This document shows positions 45,841 to 54,090 of a DNA stretch of 64,000 nt, one piece after another. The DNA comes from CAWAND01 sp963783335 (GTDB lineage: Bacteria > Chloroflexota > Anaerolineae > Anaerolineales > E44-bin32), in NCBI GenBank assembly GCA_963783335.1, contig CAWAND010000010.1, positions 1,736,001 to 1,800,000 of the forward strand. Reading direction: 5' to 3'. Below the pieces are notes generated by a model, which saw only the letters and a program-made list of their open reading frames with translations, searched no databases and was not told the DNA's origin. How positions within the stretch are numbered: the stretch's first letter is position 1; every line of letters starts with the position of its first letter. Both the position numbers and the translations under genes were made by a program.

Positions 45841-46056
45841 ATGAAAACAGCAGAAATCCGCGCCCTCGAGACGCCGGAGATTGAAGCCCGATTGGCCGAT
45901 GCGCGCGAAGAGTATTTTCGGCTTCGGCTGCAGTACGCCACCGGCCAGCTCACGGACCATGCCCGCCTGAAGCTTATTCGGCGGGACATCGCCCGGCTGT
46001 CTACGATCGTGCGCGAGCGGGAGCTGGCGGTGGAACTGCAAGGGAGTGAACAATGA
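45841..46056 (+). CDS. rpmC: 50S ribosomal protein L29
   Basis: L29 lies near the tunnel exit beside L23. The 71-residue helical-hairpin protein has MKTAEIRALETPEIEARLAD, REEYFRLRLQYATGQL and RLKLIRRDIARLSTIVRERE. GGAGG lies eight bases before the ATG at 45841; the GTG at 45835 lies closer to the site and overlaps rplP. It overlaps rpsQ by four bases. Confidence 0.96.
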   Translation: MKTAEIRALETPEIEARLADAREEYFRLRLQYATGQLTDHARLKLIRRDIARLSTIVRERELAVELQGSEQ

Positions 46057-46439
46057 CCAACCAACGACGCCGTCTGACCGGCGTGGTGACCCGATTGAGC
46101 ACGGAAAAGACGGTCACTGTCCAGGTCGACCGCGACTTTCGCCACCCGTTGTACGAAAAGGTTGTACGCACCAGCAAGCACTATCTGGTGCACGACGAAA
46201 TCGGGTGCCAGCCGGGCGACAAGGTCGTGATTGTGGAAAGCAAGCCGATATCGAAGCGCAAGCGGTTCGTGATTCAGGAAGTCCTGCGCAAGGTCTCACA
46301 AGTTGAAGTGGCGGCCAGCCAGGGCGAGTTGATCGACGAAACCGCCGTCTTGGAAGAGGCAGTTGAGCCGGAAGCAGGCGAAGAGCCGGAAGCAGGCGAA
46401 GGGCCTGAAAAGATCGAAGAGGCGGAGGCCGAGGCATGA
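46053..46439 (+). CDS. rpsQ: 30S ribosomal protein S17 with acidic C-terminal extension
   Basis: S17 binds the 5' domain of 16S rRNA early in assembly. Residues 1-84 are a normal OB-fold S17 (RRLTGVVTRLSTEKTVTVQV, YEKVVRTSKHYLVHDE, GDKVVIVESKPISKRKRF). Residues about 85-128 are an added, acidic, probably disordered tail (EAVEPEAGEEPEAGEG), which partly arises from a tandem 18-bp DNA repeat (46365-46400). The tail's role is unknown. It overlaps rpmC and rplN by four bases each. Confidence 0.96.
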   Translation: MTNQRRRLTGVVTRLSTEKTVTVQVDRDFRHPLYEKVVRTSKHYLVHDEIGCQPGDKVVIVESKPISKRKRFVIQEVLRKVSQVEVAASQGELIDETAVLEEAVEPEAGEEPEAGEGPEKIEEAEAEA

Positions 46440-46807
46440 TTCAGCAAGAGAGTCGCCTCAAGGTCGCAGACAACACTGGCGGCCGTGAGCTGCTCGTCAT
46501 CCGTGTCCTGGGCGGCTCAAGACGCCGCTACGGACGGATCGGCGACGTGGTTGTGGCGACAGTCAAATCGGCCACGCCACACAGCGCGGTCAGCAAGAGC
46601 GACGTGGTCAAGGCGGTTATTGTGCGCACGGCGAAGGAATTCCGCCGGGATGACGGTTCATACATCAAGTTTGACGAGAACGCGGCCGTGATCCTGGATA
46701 CTGATGGCGTTAATCCCAAGGGGACCCGCATTTTCGGGCCGGTGGCGCGAGAACTGCGCGATCGGGGTTACACCAAGATCGCCTCGTTGGCGCCGGAAGT
46801 ACTGTAG
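46436..46807 (+). CDS. rplN: 50S ribosomal protein L14
   Basis: L14 forms an intersubunit bridge with 16S helix 44. The 123-residue protein has MIQQESRLKVADNTGGRELL, RRYGRIGDVVVATVK, and the C-terminal GTRIFGPVARELRDRGYTKI. Its ATG overlaps the rpsQ stop (ATGA). Standard in length. Confidence 0.97.
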   Translation: MIQQESRLKVADNTGGRELLVIRVLGGSRRRYGRIGDVVVATVKSATPHSAVSKSDVVKAVIVRTAKEFRRDDGSYIKFDENAAVILDTDGVNPKGTRIFGPVARELRDRGYTKIASLAPEVL

Positions 46808-46819
46808 GAGAGTGATGTG

Positions 46820-47152
46820 ATGGTTAAGGCGAGAATTCGAACCGGCGACACGGTTGAGATCATCAGCGGCCGGGAAAAAGGGATCCAGGGCGAGGTGATG
46901 CGCGTACTGCCGCGGTCCCACCAGATTGTCGTTCAGGGCGTCAACGTGCGCAAAAAGCACCAGCGCCAGGTTCAGGCGGCCGGCCGCACGATGTCGCCTG
47001 GGATCATCCAATTCGAGGCCCCGGTGGACATCTCGAATGTGATGCTGGTCTGCCCGACGTGTGGCGAACTCACGCGCGTTGGCTTTCAGCGTGACGAAGC
47101 AGGCATCCGGGAGCGGGTGTGCAAGAAATGCCAATCGGTCGTGGATGCATAA
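46820..47152 (+). CDS. rplX: 50S ribosomal protein L24, with zinc-finger-like C-terminus
   Basis: L24 starts 50S assembly and lies near the tunnel exit. The 110-residue protein has the KOW motif GDTVEIISGREKGIQGEVMR and VVQGVNVRKKHQRQ. The C-terminus carries CPTCGELTRVGF and VCKKCQ, a four-cysteine zinc ribbon (CxxC...CxxC) seen in some lineages. The ATG at 46820 is preferred over the in-frame GTG at 46817; AGGAGAG lies just upstream. Confidence 0.96.
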   Translation: MVKARIRTGDTVEIISGREKGIQGEVMRVLPRSHQIVVQGVNVRKKHQRQVQAAGRTMSPGIIQFEAPVDISNVMLVCPTCGELTRVGFQRDEAGIRERVCKKCQSVVDA

Positions 47153-47173
47153 GGCCGGAGGAGCAGTAGCCTA

Positions 47174-47722
47174 ATGGCGCACTATTTGAAAGAGATGTAC
47201 CAGAAGGAAGTCGTCCCCAATCTGATGAAGGACTTTGGGCTCGACAATCCGATGCAGGTACCCAGACTGAAGAAGATTGTGGTCAACGTCGGTGTTGGCG
47301 AGGCCCTGGATGAAACCAAGGCGCTCGACGCAACGGTTGAGGATATGCGTACGATCACCGGCCAGGCGCCTGTGATCACCCTGGCGCGCAAGAGCATCGC
47401 CAACTTCAAGCTTCGGGAAGGCAGGGCGATCGGCGTCAAGGTCACCCTGCGCGGGGAGAAGATGTGGGCCTTTCTGGACCGGTTGGTCAACATCGCTCTG
47501 CCCAGGACGCGGGACTTCCGCGGCATTCCGATGGATGCCTTCGACGGCCGAGGCAACTACACGCTCGGCGTTCGTGAGCAATTGATCTTCCCCGAGATCG
47601 ACTACGACAAGATCGACAAGATCCGGGGATTTGAAGTGACACTTGTGACCTCGGCGCCCGATGACGAACAGGGCCGGCGCTTGCTGGCGCTGCTCGGGCT
47701 GCCATTTGGTAGAAGGGACTAA
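47174..47722 (+). CDS. rplE: 50S ribosomal protein L5
   Basis: L5 binds 5S rRNA and contacts the P-site tRNA. The 182-residue protein has YQKEVVPNLMKDFGLDNPMQ, KIVVNVGVGEA, ITGQAPVITLARKSIANFKL, and FPEIDYDKIDKIRGFEVTLV. GGAGGAGC precedes the ATG. It precedes rpsN by one base. Confidence 0.97.
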   Translation: MAHYLKEMYQKEVVPNLMKDFGLDNPMQVPRLKKIVVNVGVGEALDETKALDATVEDMRTITGQAPVITLARKSIANFKLREGRAIGVKVTLRGEKMWAFLDRLVNIALPRTRDFRGIPMDAFDGRGNYTLGVREQLIFPEIDYDKIDKIRGFEVTLVTSAPDDEQGRRLLALLGLPFGRRD

Positions 47723-47723
47723 C

Positions 47724-47906
47724 ATGGCCAGGAAATGCATGCCTATACGTGAGACGCGCCGCAAGTTCGACGTTCGCGTACGTAATCGATGCCAGCGATG
47801 CGGCCGGCCTCGCGGCTACTATCGTCGTTTTGGTCTGTGCCGGATTTGCTTTCGAGAGCTGGCTTTGAAAGGGCAGATCCCGGGCGTCGTCAAGTCGTCC
47901 TGGTAG
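47724..47906 (+). CDS. rpsN: 30S ribosomal protein S14, zinc type (type Z)
   Basis: S14 completes the 30S head. The 60-residue form has four cysteines in NRCQRCGRPRGYYRRFGLCR and RICFREL (CxxC-N12-CxxC), the zinc-binding C+ type. Paralogous zinc-free S14 of 89-101 residues is absent here. It begins one base after the rplE stop, giving the standard spc order. Confidence 0.97.
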   Translation: MARKCMPIRETRRKFDVRVRNRCQRCGRPRGYYRRFGLCRICFRELALKGQIPGVVKSSW

Positions 47907-47930
47907 TCCTGAAGCGGTGGAGCACATATT

Positions 47931-48344
47931 ATGAGCATGACTGACCCGATCGCCGACATGCTGACACGCATCCGGAACGCGATAGGCGCTGGCCACAGCC
48001 AGGTTTCCCTGCCGAGTTCCAAATTGAAGCTTGCCCTGGCCGAGATTCTCAAGGAAGAGGGCTTCATTGAAAGCCATGAAGTGGCGCAGGCCAACGGCTC
48101 ACCGCAGCCCGTGCTGCGTATGCGTTTGAAGTACGTCGGACAACGTCGTGAGCGACATCCCGTGATCAGCGGCCTGGAACGCGTCAGCCGACCCGGACGC
48201 CGCGTGTATGTCGGCAAGGGCGAAATTCCGTGGGTGCTGTCAGGAATGGGTATTGCGATCCTTTCGACACCACGGGGCGTGATGACCGGTTCCAAAGCTC
48301 GCCAGCAGGGGATTGGCGGCGAGGTCATCTGCAAGGTTTGGTAG
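47931..48344 (+). CDS. rpsH: 30S ribosomal protein S8
   Basis: S8 binds the central domain of 16S rRNA and in E. coli also represses the spc operon. The 137-residue protein has MTDPIADMLTRIRNAI, LPSSKLKLALAEILKEEGFI, RPGRRVYVGKGEIP, and the C-terminal GIAILSTPRGVMTGSKARQ with GEVICKVW. GGAG lies before the ATG at 47931; a second ATG at 47937 is possible. A 78-base gap separates it from rplF. Confidence 0.97.
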   Translation: MSMTDPIADMLTRIRNAIGAGHSQVSLPSSKLKLALAEILKEEGFIESHEVAQANGSPQPVLRMRLKYVGQRRERHPVISGLERVSRPGRRVYVGKGEIPWVLSGMGIAILSTPRGVMTGSKARQQGIGGEVICKVW

Positions 48345-48422
48345 TTCACGCCGCTGAGAGCGGCGACGGCCGGATCGATCCGGGCAAGCGAAGCCGGTGG
48401 CCGGCCGGAGGAGGATAGTTCA

Positions 48423-48968
48423 GTGTCTCGTATTGGTCGAATGCCTGTCCCGATCCCCGACAAGGTGGACGTCGAGATCAAGGGCCAAAAGGTACGTGTG
48501 AAGGGTCCGCTGGGTGAACTCGAGCGCACGTTCGTCCCGGAAATGACGATCACGTCCCAAGAGGGTGAGCTGCGAGTAGCGCGTCCCTCCGACGAGCCGC
48601 GGGTGCGTGCCCTGCACGGGCTGACCCGAGCACTGCTCAACAACATGGTCGTCGGGGTGTCCGAGGGCTTCGAGAAGAACCTCGAGGTCCAAGGCGTCGG
48701 ATACCGCCCTGAACTTCAGGGTACAACGCTGGTTTTGAACGTGGGCTACTCGCATCCGGTGCGAGTTGAGCCGCCGGACGGCATCACATTTGAAGTCGAC
48801 GACCGCGCCCGCACGATCAAGGTGAAGGGCGCGGACAAGGAAGTCGTCGGCCGAATGGCAGCCGATATCCGCAAGGTCCGCCCGCCGGAGCCCTACAAGG
48901 GCAAAGGCATTCGCTATGTGGGTGAATACGTGCGGCGCAAGGCTGGCAAGGCCGGCAAGGTAGGTTAG
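48423..48968 (+). CDS. rplF: 50S ribosomal protein L6
   Basis: L6 lies near the GTPase-factor-binding region. The 181-residue protein has a GTG start (SRIGRMPVPIPDKVDVEIKG), LRALHGLTRALLNNM-type sequence, GFEKNLEVQGVGYRPELQG, and the C-terminal RPPEPYKGKGIRYVGEYVRR. GGAGGAGG lies upstream. Length and order are standard; rplR starts five bases later. Confidence 0.97.
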   Translation: MSRIGRMPVPIPDKVDVEIKGQKVRVKGPLGELERTFVPEMTITSQEGELRVARPSDEPRVRALHGLTRALLNNMVVGVSEGFEKNLEVQGVGYRPELQGTTLVLNVGYSHPVRVEPPDGITFEVDDRARTIKVKGADKEVVGRMAADIRKVRPPEPYKGKGIRYVGEYVRRKAGKAGKVG

Positions 48969-48973
48969 TTGAG

Positions 48974-49339
48974 ATGACAACCAAGAGTCGCAATGACATG
49001 CGCAAACGCCGCCATCACCGCGTGCGGCGCAAGATTCAAGGCACGACCGAAAGACCGCGCCTGAATGTGTTTCGCAGCTTGACCAACATCTATGCCCAGC
49101 TGATCGATGATGCCAAGGGCGAAACGGTGGCGGCGGCTTCGACATTGGATGCCGATTTGCGCAACAAGCTGAAGGGGAAGACCAAGACCGAGCAAGCCAA
49201 GCTGGTCGGCGAGCTGATCGCGGCGCGCGGTTCCAAGAAGGGCGTCAAGGTGGTGCTGTTCGACCGCGGTGGCTACCGCTACCAAGGCCGAGTGAAAGCC
49301 CTGGCCGAGGCGGCCCGCGAAGGCGGCCTCGAATTCTGA
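48974..49339 (+). CDS. rplR: 50S ribosomal protein L18
   Basis: L18 binds 5S rRNA with L5. The 121-residue protein has the basic N-terminus KRRHHRVRRKIQGTTERPRL, NVFRSLTNIYAQLIDD, and the C-terminal VVLFDRGGYRYQGRVKALAE with AAREGGLEF. It is placed normally between rplF and rpsE. Confidence 0.97.
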   Translation: MTTKSRNDMRKRRHHRVRRKIQGTTERPRLNVFRSLTNIYAQLIDDAKGETVAAASTLDADLRNKLKGKTKTEQAKLVGELIAARGSKKGVKVVLFDRGGYRYQGRVKALAEAAREGGLEF

Positions 49340-49379
49340 GCCCGACGGCCGTGCGACGGTCAGCGAATGGAGTGTGTCT

Positions 49380-49901
49380 GTGAGAAGAGATTTCCGTAGT
49401 CGCGAAGAGCGAGAAGAGCTTGACGAGCGTGTGATCGATATTTCCCGCGTGGCCAAGGTGGTCAAGGGCGGACGCCGCTTCGCATTCCGCGTAACGGTGG
49501 TTGTCGGTGACAACAAGGGCCGGGTGGGCCTGGGCGTCGGCAAAGCGCGCGGCGTCCCGGATGCCATTCACAAGGCCAGTGACCGCGCCCGCAAGGACAT
49601 GCGTCACATTCCCTTGGTGGGCACCACGGTGCCGCACGAGGTGATTGCCAAGCATGGCGGCGCCCAAGTCATGCTCAAGCCGGCTTCACCCGGAACAGGG
49701 GTCATTGCCGGCGGAGCCGTCCGCGCTGTTCTTGAGGCGGCCGGGGTGCGGGACATCCTCACCAAGTCGTTGGGCAGCGCCAACGTGCTCAACGTGGCGC
49801 GCGCCACGCTCAAGGGTCTGCGCGGCATGAAGAAGGTCCATGAAGAAGCCGCCAACCGCGGCAAGAGCGGCGATACGCTCAAGCCCTTCTGGGAGCGTTG
49901 A
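49380..49901 (+). CDS. rpsE: 30S ribosomal protein S5
   Basis: S5 shapes the mRNA entry channel and accuracy. The 173-residue protein has ELDERVIDISRVAKVVKGGR, FRVTVVVGDNKGRVGLGVG, and SLGSANVLNVARATLKGL. I chose the GTG at 49380 because GGAG lies seven bases upstream; a GTG at 49374 is too close to that site. The spectinomycin-site loop VVKGGRRF is normal. Confidence 0.96.
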   Translation: MRRDFRSREEREELDERVIDISRVAKVVKGGRRFAFRVTVVVGDNKGRVGLGVGKARGVPDAIHKASDRARKDMRHIPLVGTTVPHEVIAKHGGAQVMLKPASPGTGVIAGGAVRAVLEAAGVRDILTKSLGSANVLNVARATLKGLRGMKKVHEEAANRGKSGDTLKPFWER

Positions 49902-49903
49902 GA

Positions 49904-50095
49904 ATGGCCAAGAAGAAGGGAAAGACGCTCAAGATCACGCTGGTGCGCAGCCCCATTGGCTACAGCCTGCGCCAGAAACGTACGGTTCGAGCTCTCGGCC
50001 TGCGGCGGGTGCGCCAGACCGTGGAACAGGTGGATGGCCCCGAGATCAGGGGTATGTTGACCAAAATCGGCCACCTTGTAGAGGTCGAGGAGTAG
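49904..50095 (+). CDS. rpmD: 50S ribosomal protein L30
   Basis: The 63-residue L30 has LKITLVRSPIGYSLRQKRTV, LGLRRVRQTVEQVDGPEIRG and a C-terminal KIGHLVEVEE. The ATG follows the rpsE stop by two bases. In the standard order between rpsE and rplO. L30 is a peripheral 50S protein near helix 38/5S rRNA. Confidence 0.96.
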   Translation: MAKKKGKTLKITLVRSPIGYSLRQKRTVRALGLRRVRQTVEQVDGPEIRGMLTKIGHLVEVEE

Positions 50096-50102
50096 CTGCG
50101 AT

Positions 50103-50552
50103 ATGAAACTGCATGATTTGAAGCCGCGATCGGGCGCCAAGAAGGGCCGCAAGCGCGTAGGACGCGGCATTTCCGCCGGACAAGGCAAGACTGCCGGCCG
50201 GGGCACCAAGGGTCTCGGCGCTCGGGCCGGGGCAGGTGGGCACCTGTACCGGCAAGGCGGCAACCTGCCGTTTTTCCGCCGGCTGCCGTTCAAGCGCGGT
50301 TTCACCAATGTGAACCGCCAGGAATGGAATGAAGTCAACCTCGACCAGCTCGAAGGCTTCAAGGCCGATCAAGAGGTGGCTCCCGAACAGTTGGCCGAGG
50401 CTGGGCTGATCGACAACCTGGATCGACCGACGGTTGTTCTGGGCCGCGGCAAGGTCGCCAAGGCTCTTAATCTGCGGGTGCACCGTGTGTCGGAGGGTGC
50501 TCGCAAGAAGATCGAGGCCGCCGGCGGTTCGGTGGACCTGATCAAGGACTGA
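50103..50552 (+). CDS. rplO: 50S ribosomal protein L15
   Basis: L15 is a late-assembly 50S protein with a long basic N-terminal extension. The 149-residue protein has MKLHDLKPRSGAKKGRKRVG, RGISAGQGKTAGRGTKG, FKRGFTNVNRQEWNEVNLDQ, and VHRVSEGARKKIEAAGGSVD. It is placed normally before secY. Confidence 0.97.
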   Translation: MKLHDLKPRSGAKKGRKRVGRGISAGQGKTAGRGTKGLGARAGAGGHLYRQGGNLPFFRRLPFKRGFTNVNRQEWNEVNLDQLEGFKADQEVAPEQLAEAGLIDNLDRPTVVLGRGKVAKALNLRVHRVSEGARKKIEAAGGSVDLIKD

Positions 50553-50581
50553 GGCTACGTGAGTCAGGAAAGGTATCTCGG

Positions 50582-51913
50582 ATGAAACGATCCGTTTGGC
50601 GGTTCCTGTTTATCTCTGAGGAGATTCGCAACCGTCTGCTGTTCTCGCTTGGCCTGCTCGTGCTCTATCGGCTGGCGGCCCACGTACCCGTCCCGGGGGT
50701 CAACCGGGCGGCCATCGCATCGATTTTGAACCAAAGCGGCGGTGGGGCCCTGATCAACCTGCTTGATCTGCTTTCCGGCGGGACAGTGTCGAACTTCTCG
50801 GTGCTGGCGATGGGCGTCTATCCGTACATCACCGCCCAGATTATCCTGCAACTCTTGGTGCCGATCATCCCCTCATTGCAGGCCCGTATGGACGAAGACC
50901 CGCGTGAGGGCCGCAAGTGGATGGAGAAGTGGACCTATTACCTTGCGGTGCCGATGGCGGCGCTGCAGGCGGTGGGGCAGATTCAACTCTTCCAGCAGTT
51001 TGCTGGGGGTCAGAACGTGCTCGGCTTCGGGTTGGGCATGAACCTGCAGACGATTACGACGATCATCACCATGACCGCCGGCACGATGTTTGCCATCTGG
51101 CTTGGCGAGTTGATTTCCGAATATGGTATCCGCAACCAGGGCCTTTCGCTGATCATCTTTGCCGGCATTGTGGCTCGTATCCCGAGCAACGTCGGACGGC
51201 TGATGACGGATGAGGCGACTCGGGTGCCGCTGGGCATCTTCTTGCTGATCCTGACCGCGGCGACGATCTTCGTGATTGTTTACGTTCAAGAGGGCCGACG
51301 GAACGTTCCCGTGATGTACCCCGGACGACGCGTGGGCAACCGCATGTCGATGCCGGTCAAGGGAACGCTGCCGTTGATGGTCAACATGGCGGGCATGATC
51401 CCGCTGATCTTTGCCCAGTCGTTGCTGACCTTCCCGGCGGTGGTGGCCCAGTTCTTCATCGGTTCCTCGAACCAGCTGATCCAGAATGTGGCGGTATGGC
51501 TCCAGACCAACTTTGGCGGCATCAGCTCGACCTACTGGATCATGTACTTCATCATGGTGGTGGGATTCACCTTCTTCTACACCGATGTACTTTTCACCCA
51601 GCAGAACTACGGCGAAAACCTGAAACGGTCTGGGGCACAGGTGCCGGGCGTGACCAAGGGCGCCCCGACCCAGCGCTATCTGACACGCGTCCTGCGGCGT
51701 ATCACGCTGCCCGGCGCGCTGCTCCTGGGTATGGTGGCGATTATGCCGTTCATGGTGGGTGTGATTTACCCAATCGCAGGCAGTCAAACCAGCCTGTTAT
51801 TGGTATCGTCTGCAGGGTTGCTCATCGTGGTGGGCGTGGTGCGCGACACCTATCGTTCAATCGAGGCCGAGCTCAAGCTCAGGGGCTACGACTCAGCGCT
51901 GCTGGTTCGCTAG
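50582..51913 (+). CDS. secY: Protein translocase subunit SecY
   Basis: SecY is the pore of the Sec translocon in the cytoplasmic membrane. The 443-residue protein has ten predicted membrane segments, the plug region VNRAAIASILNQSGGGALIN, SNFSVLAMGVYPYITAQI, NQGLSLIIFAGIVARIPSN, and the C-terminal cytosolic loop KRSGAQVPGVTKGAPTQRYL that contacts SecA and the ribosome. Standard spc position between rplO and adk. GGTATCTCGG upstream gives only a moderate ribosome site. Confidence 0.96.
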   Translation: MKRSVWRFLFISEEIRNRLLFSLGLLVLYRLAAHVPVPGVNRAAIASILNQSGGGALINLLDLLSGGTVSNFSVLAMGVYPYITAQIILQLLVPIIPSLQARMDEDPREGRKWMEKWTYYLAVPMAALQAVGQIQLFQQFAGGQNVLGFGLGMNLQTITTIITMTAGTMFAIWLGELISEYGIRNQGLSLIIFAGIVARIPSNVGRLMTDEATRVPLGIFLLILTAATIFVIVYVQEGRRNVPVMYPGRRVGNRMSMPVKGTLPLMVNMAGMIPLIFAQSLLTFPAVVAQFFIGSSNQLIQNVAVWLQTNFGGISSTYWIMYFIMVVGFTFFYTDVLFTQQNYGENLKRSGAQVPGVTKGAPTQRYLTRVLRRITLPGALLLGMVAIMPFMVGVIYPIAGSQTSLLLVSSAGLLIVVGVVRDTYRSIEAELKLRGYDSALLVR

Positions 51914-51932
51914 TCTCTTCTCGAGGAGCGCA

Positions 51933-52595
51933 ATGTCGAATTACATCCTGCTGATCGGACCGCCCGGCGCCGGCAAGGGAACTCAGGCCAAGCGCCTTAG
52001 CAAGCAACTCGGATTGCCGCATATCTCGAGCGGCGACATCTTTCGTGAAAATCTTCACAATGAGACCGAGTTGGGAATGTTGGCACAGCAGTATATGTCG
52101 CGCGGCGAGCTGGTGCCGGACGATGTGACCATTCGGATGATCGCCGAGAGACTTGGCCGGCCCGATTGTGCCAACGGGGCGCTGCTGGATGGGTTTCCGC
52201 GCACGCCGGCCCAGGCCGAGGGCCTGGACGAGATGCTGGGCGAACAGGGCGGGCGGGTGAATGCCGTGCTCTATTTGAAGTTGAGCGAACCCACCTTGGT
52301 GCGGCGACTGACGGGCCGCTGGATGTGCAAAGCCCAAGGCCACATCTATCATCAGGAGTTCAAGCCGCCGCAGGAGCCCGGGGTGTGCGATATCGATGGC
52401 TCTGAACTCTACCAACGAGAAGACGATCGGGCGGACACGGTGCGGAATCGGATCCGGATCTATTTCGAACAGACTTCGCCGCTCAGCCAGCACTATCGGG
52501 AGCGCGATCTGTTGGTGGAAATTGACGGCGAGCAGTCGATTGAGGCCGTGACGCAGGCGATGATGTCGGCCATAGGGCAGGAGGCGAATTCTTGA
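51933..52595 (+). CDS. adk: Adenylate kinase
   Basis: Adk balances ATP, ADP and AMP. The 220-residue protein has the P-loop LIGPPGAGKGTQAKRL (7-22), SSGDIFRENL, LLDGFPRTPAQAE, and the long LID (about 125-165). The LID looks like the zinc type but reads CKAQG...CDIDG, so one of the usual four ligands (the second Cys of CxxC) is Gln; the site may be lost, or use a nearby His (GHIYH). GAGGAG precedes the ATG. Its stop overlaps the TTG start of map. Confidence 0.95.
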   Translation: MSNYILLIGPPGAGKGTQAKRLSKQLGLPHISSGDIFRENLHNETELGMLAQQYMSRGELVPDDVTIRMIAERLGRPDCANGALLDGFPRTPAQAEGLDEMLGEQGGRVNAVLYLKLSEPTLVRRLTGRWMCKAQGHIYHQEFKPPQEPGVCDIDGSELYQREDDRADTVRNRIRIYFEQTSPLSQHYRERDLLVEIDGEQSIEAVTQAMMSAIGQEANS

Positions 52596-53449
52596 ACCGC
52601 CGGCCGGGGGTTGTGGTGAAGAGCCAACGCGAGCTGGAGATTATGCGCCAGGCGGGGCGGATCAACGCCCTGGCCTTGGCGGCTTGCGTGGCGGCCGTAG
52701 AGCCAGGCGTCACAACAGCGGAACTGGATGCTGTGGCGGCGGATGTGCTCCGGCAGCACCATGCTGAGCCGGCCTTTATGGACTATCCGGGTGCCTATCC
52801 GTATCCGGCGGTGACCACCATCTCCATCAATGAGGAATTGGTGCACGGTATTCCTGGTGGGAGGCGGCTCAAGGACGGCGACATCGTCAGCATTGACTGC
52901 GGGAGCATCGTGGACGGATTCGTGGGCGACTCGGCGCTGACCGTAGGCGTGGGGCAGATTTCAGAAGAAGCCCAGCATTTGCTCGACGTCACACGCGAAT
53001 CGCTGTTCGTGGGCATCGGAGAAATGCAGCCTGGCAACCACACCGGAGATGTGTCGGCGGCCATCCAGGACTACATAGAGAGCCACGGCCTGGAAGTGGT
53101 ACGCGAGTACACCGGGCATGGGGTGGGGCGAGACATGCACGAACTGCCCCAGGTCCCCAACTACGGCAACCCGGGCACGGGCCTGGCCTTGCGGCCCGGG
53201 ATCACCATCGCCATCGAGCCCATGGTGCTGACCGGCCGGCCAGAGACGCGGGTGATGCAGGATCAATGGACGGTCAGCTCGCGCGACGGCCATCTGACGG
53301 CGCATTTCGAGCATTCGGTGGCGGTGACGGAGGATGGGCCTTGGATCCTGACGGCTCTGGATGAGGCCGACCTAGACGCGGTGGACCCCATCCTTTATAA
53401 TCAATACTTTGCCGACCGGCCTCATCACATGGGTGTCGAGCAAACCTAG
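52592..53449 (+). CDS. map: Methionine aminopeptidase, type I
   Basis: Map removes the initiator methionine from new proteins. The 285-residue protein holds the five metal ligands: two Asp in SIDCGSIVDGFVGDSALT, His in GHGVGRDMHE, Glu in IAIEPMVL and Glu in HFEHSVAVTEDGP. The TTG start at 52592 lies inside the adk stop (TTGA), with GGAGG seven bases upstream. A C-terminal extension of about 35 residues follows the catalytic fold. infA, which usually comes next, is absent. Confidence 0.95.
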   Translation: MNRRPGVVVKSQRELEIMRQAGRINALALAACVAAVEPGVTTAELDAVAADVLRQHHAEPAFMDYPGAYPYPAVTTISINEELVHGIPGGRRLKDGDIVSIDCGSIVDGFVGDSALTVGVGQISEEAQHLLDVTRESLFVGIGEMQPGNHTGDVSAAIQDYIESHGLEVVREYTGHGVGRDMHELPQVPNYGNPGTGLALRPGITIAIEPMVLTGRPETRVMQDQWTVSSRDGHLTAHFEHSVAVTEDGPWILTALDEADLDAVDPILYNQYFADRPHHMGVEQT

Positions 53450-53460
53450 GGAGTAAGACC

Positions 53461-53574
53461 ATGAAGGTATCGTCTTCAGTTCGAAGGCGCTGTCCGAAAT
53501 GCAAGATTGTCAAGCGGCGGGGCAAGGTCTACGTGATCTGCGAGAACCCTCGCCACAAGCAGCGACAGGGGTAG
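53461..53574 (+). CDS. rpmJ: 50S ribosomal protein L36
   Basis: A 37-residue protein, MKVSSSVRRRCPKCKIVKRR followed by GKVYVICENPRHKQRQG. It has the zinc-ribbon pattern CxxC-N12-C-N4-H of the C+ type. The ATG follows map by 11 bases; GGGAG lies upstream. It is the first gene of the alpha operon part here, directly after map instead of after infA. Confidence 0.95.
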   Translation: MKVSSSVRRRCPKCKIVKRRGKVYVICENPRHKQRQG

Positions 53575-53578
53575 GCAT

Positions 53579-53968
53579 ATGGCGCGTATTGAAGGTGTCG
53601 ATCTTCCGCGTGACAAGCGTGTCGAGATCGGTCTGACCTACATTCACGGAATCGGCCGCCCGACGGCCAACAAGGTGGTTGAGAGCATCGGAATCAACCC
53701 GGAAACGCGGATCCGTGATCTGACGGAAGACGAGATCACGTCGCTGCGTGAATACATCAATACGAACCTGGTGGTGGAGGGGGATCTCCGCCGGGAAGTG
53801 CAGATGAATATCAAGCGGCTGATAGAAATCGGCTGCTACCGCGGGCTGCGGCATCGCCGGAGTTTGCCGGTACGGGGACAGCGGACGCGCACCAATGCGC
53901 GCACGCGCAAGGGTCCCAAGAAGACTGTGGCCGGCCGCGGTCGGCGCCGAGGGACCAAGAAGAAGTAA
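53579..53968 (+). CDS. rpsM: 30S ribosomal protein S13
   Basis: S13 forms intersubunit bridges in the 30S head and touches the P-site tRNA. The 129-residue protein has MARIEGVDLPRDKRVEIGLT, YIHGIGRPTANKVVES, and the C-terminal RGLRHRRSLPVRGQRTRTNA with ARTRKGPKKTVAGR and a basic tail. It starts four bases after rpmJ. A 122-base gap without a gene separates it from rpsK. Confidence 0.97.
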   Translation: MARIEGVDLPRDKRVEIGLTYIHGIGRPTANKVVESIGINPETRIRDLTEDEITSLREYINTNLVVEGDLRREVQMNIKRLIEIGCYRGLRHRRSLPVRGQRTRTNARTRKGPKKTVAGRGRRRGTKKK

Positions 53969-54090
53969 GCTAGCTCTCGTCGGCGGCGGTATCGAGCTGC
54001 GCCTCTGGGGCCTTCCACCCCGCGGCTGGGGCGCCAGGTTCGAAGCGGCCGGATTAGCGGCGAGACCATGAAGAAGAGGGCTACCAAGCG

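Noticed and set aside
52040..52062. GTGAAAATCTTCACAA inside adk, and a similar string near 59432 in the MazG fusion
   Set aside because: Both are within conserved coding sequence and have mismatches; chance likeness to a Rex site.
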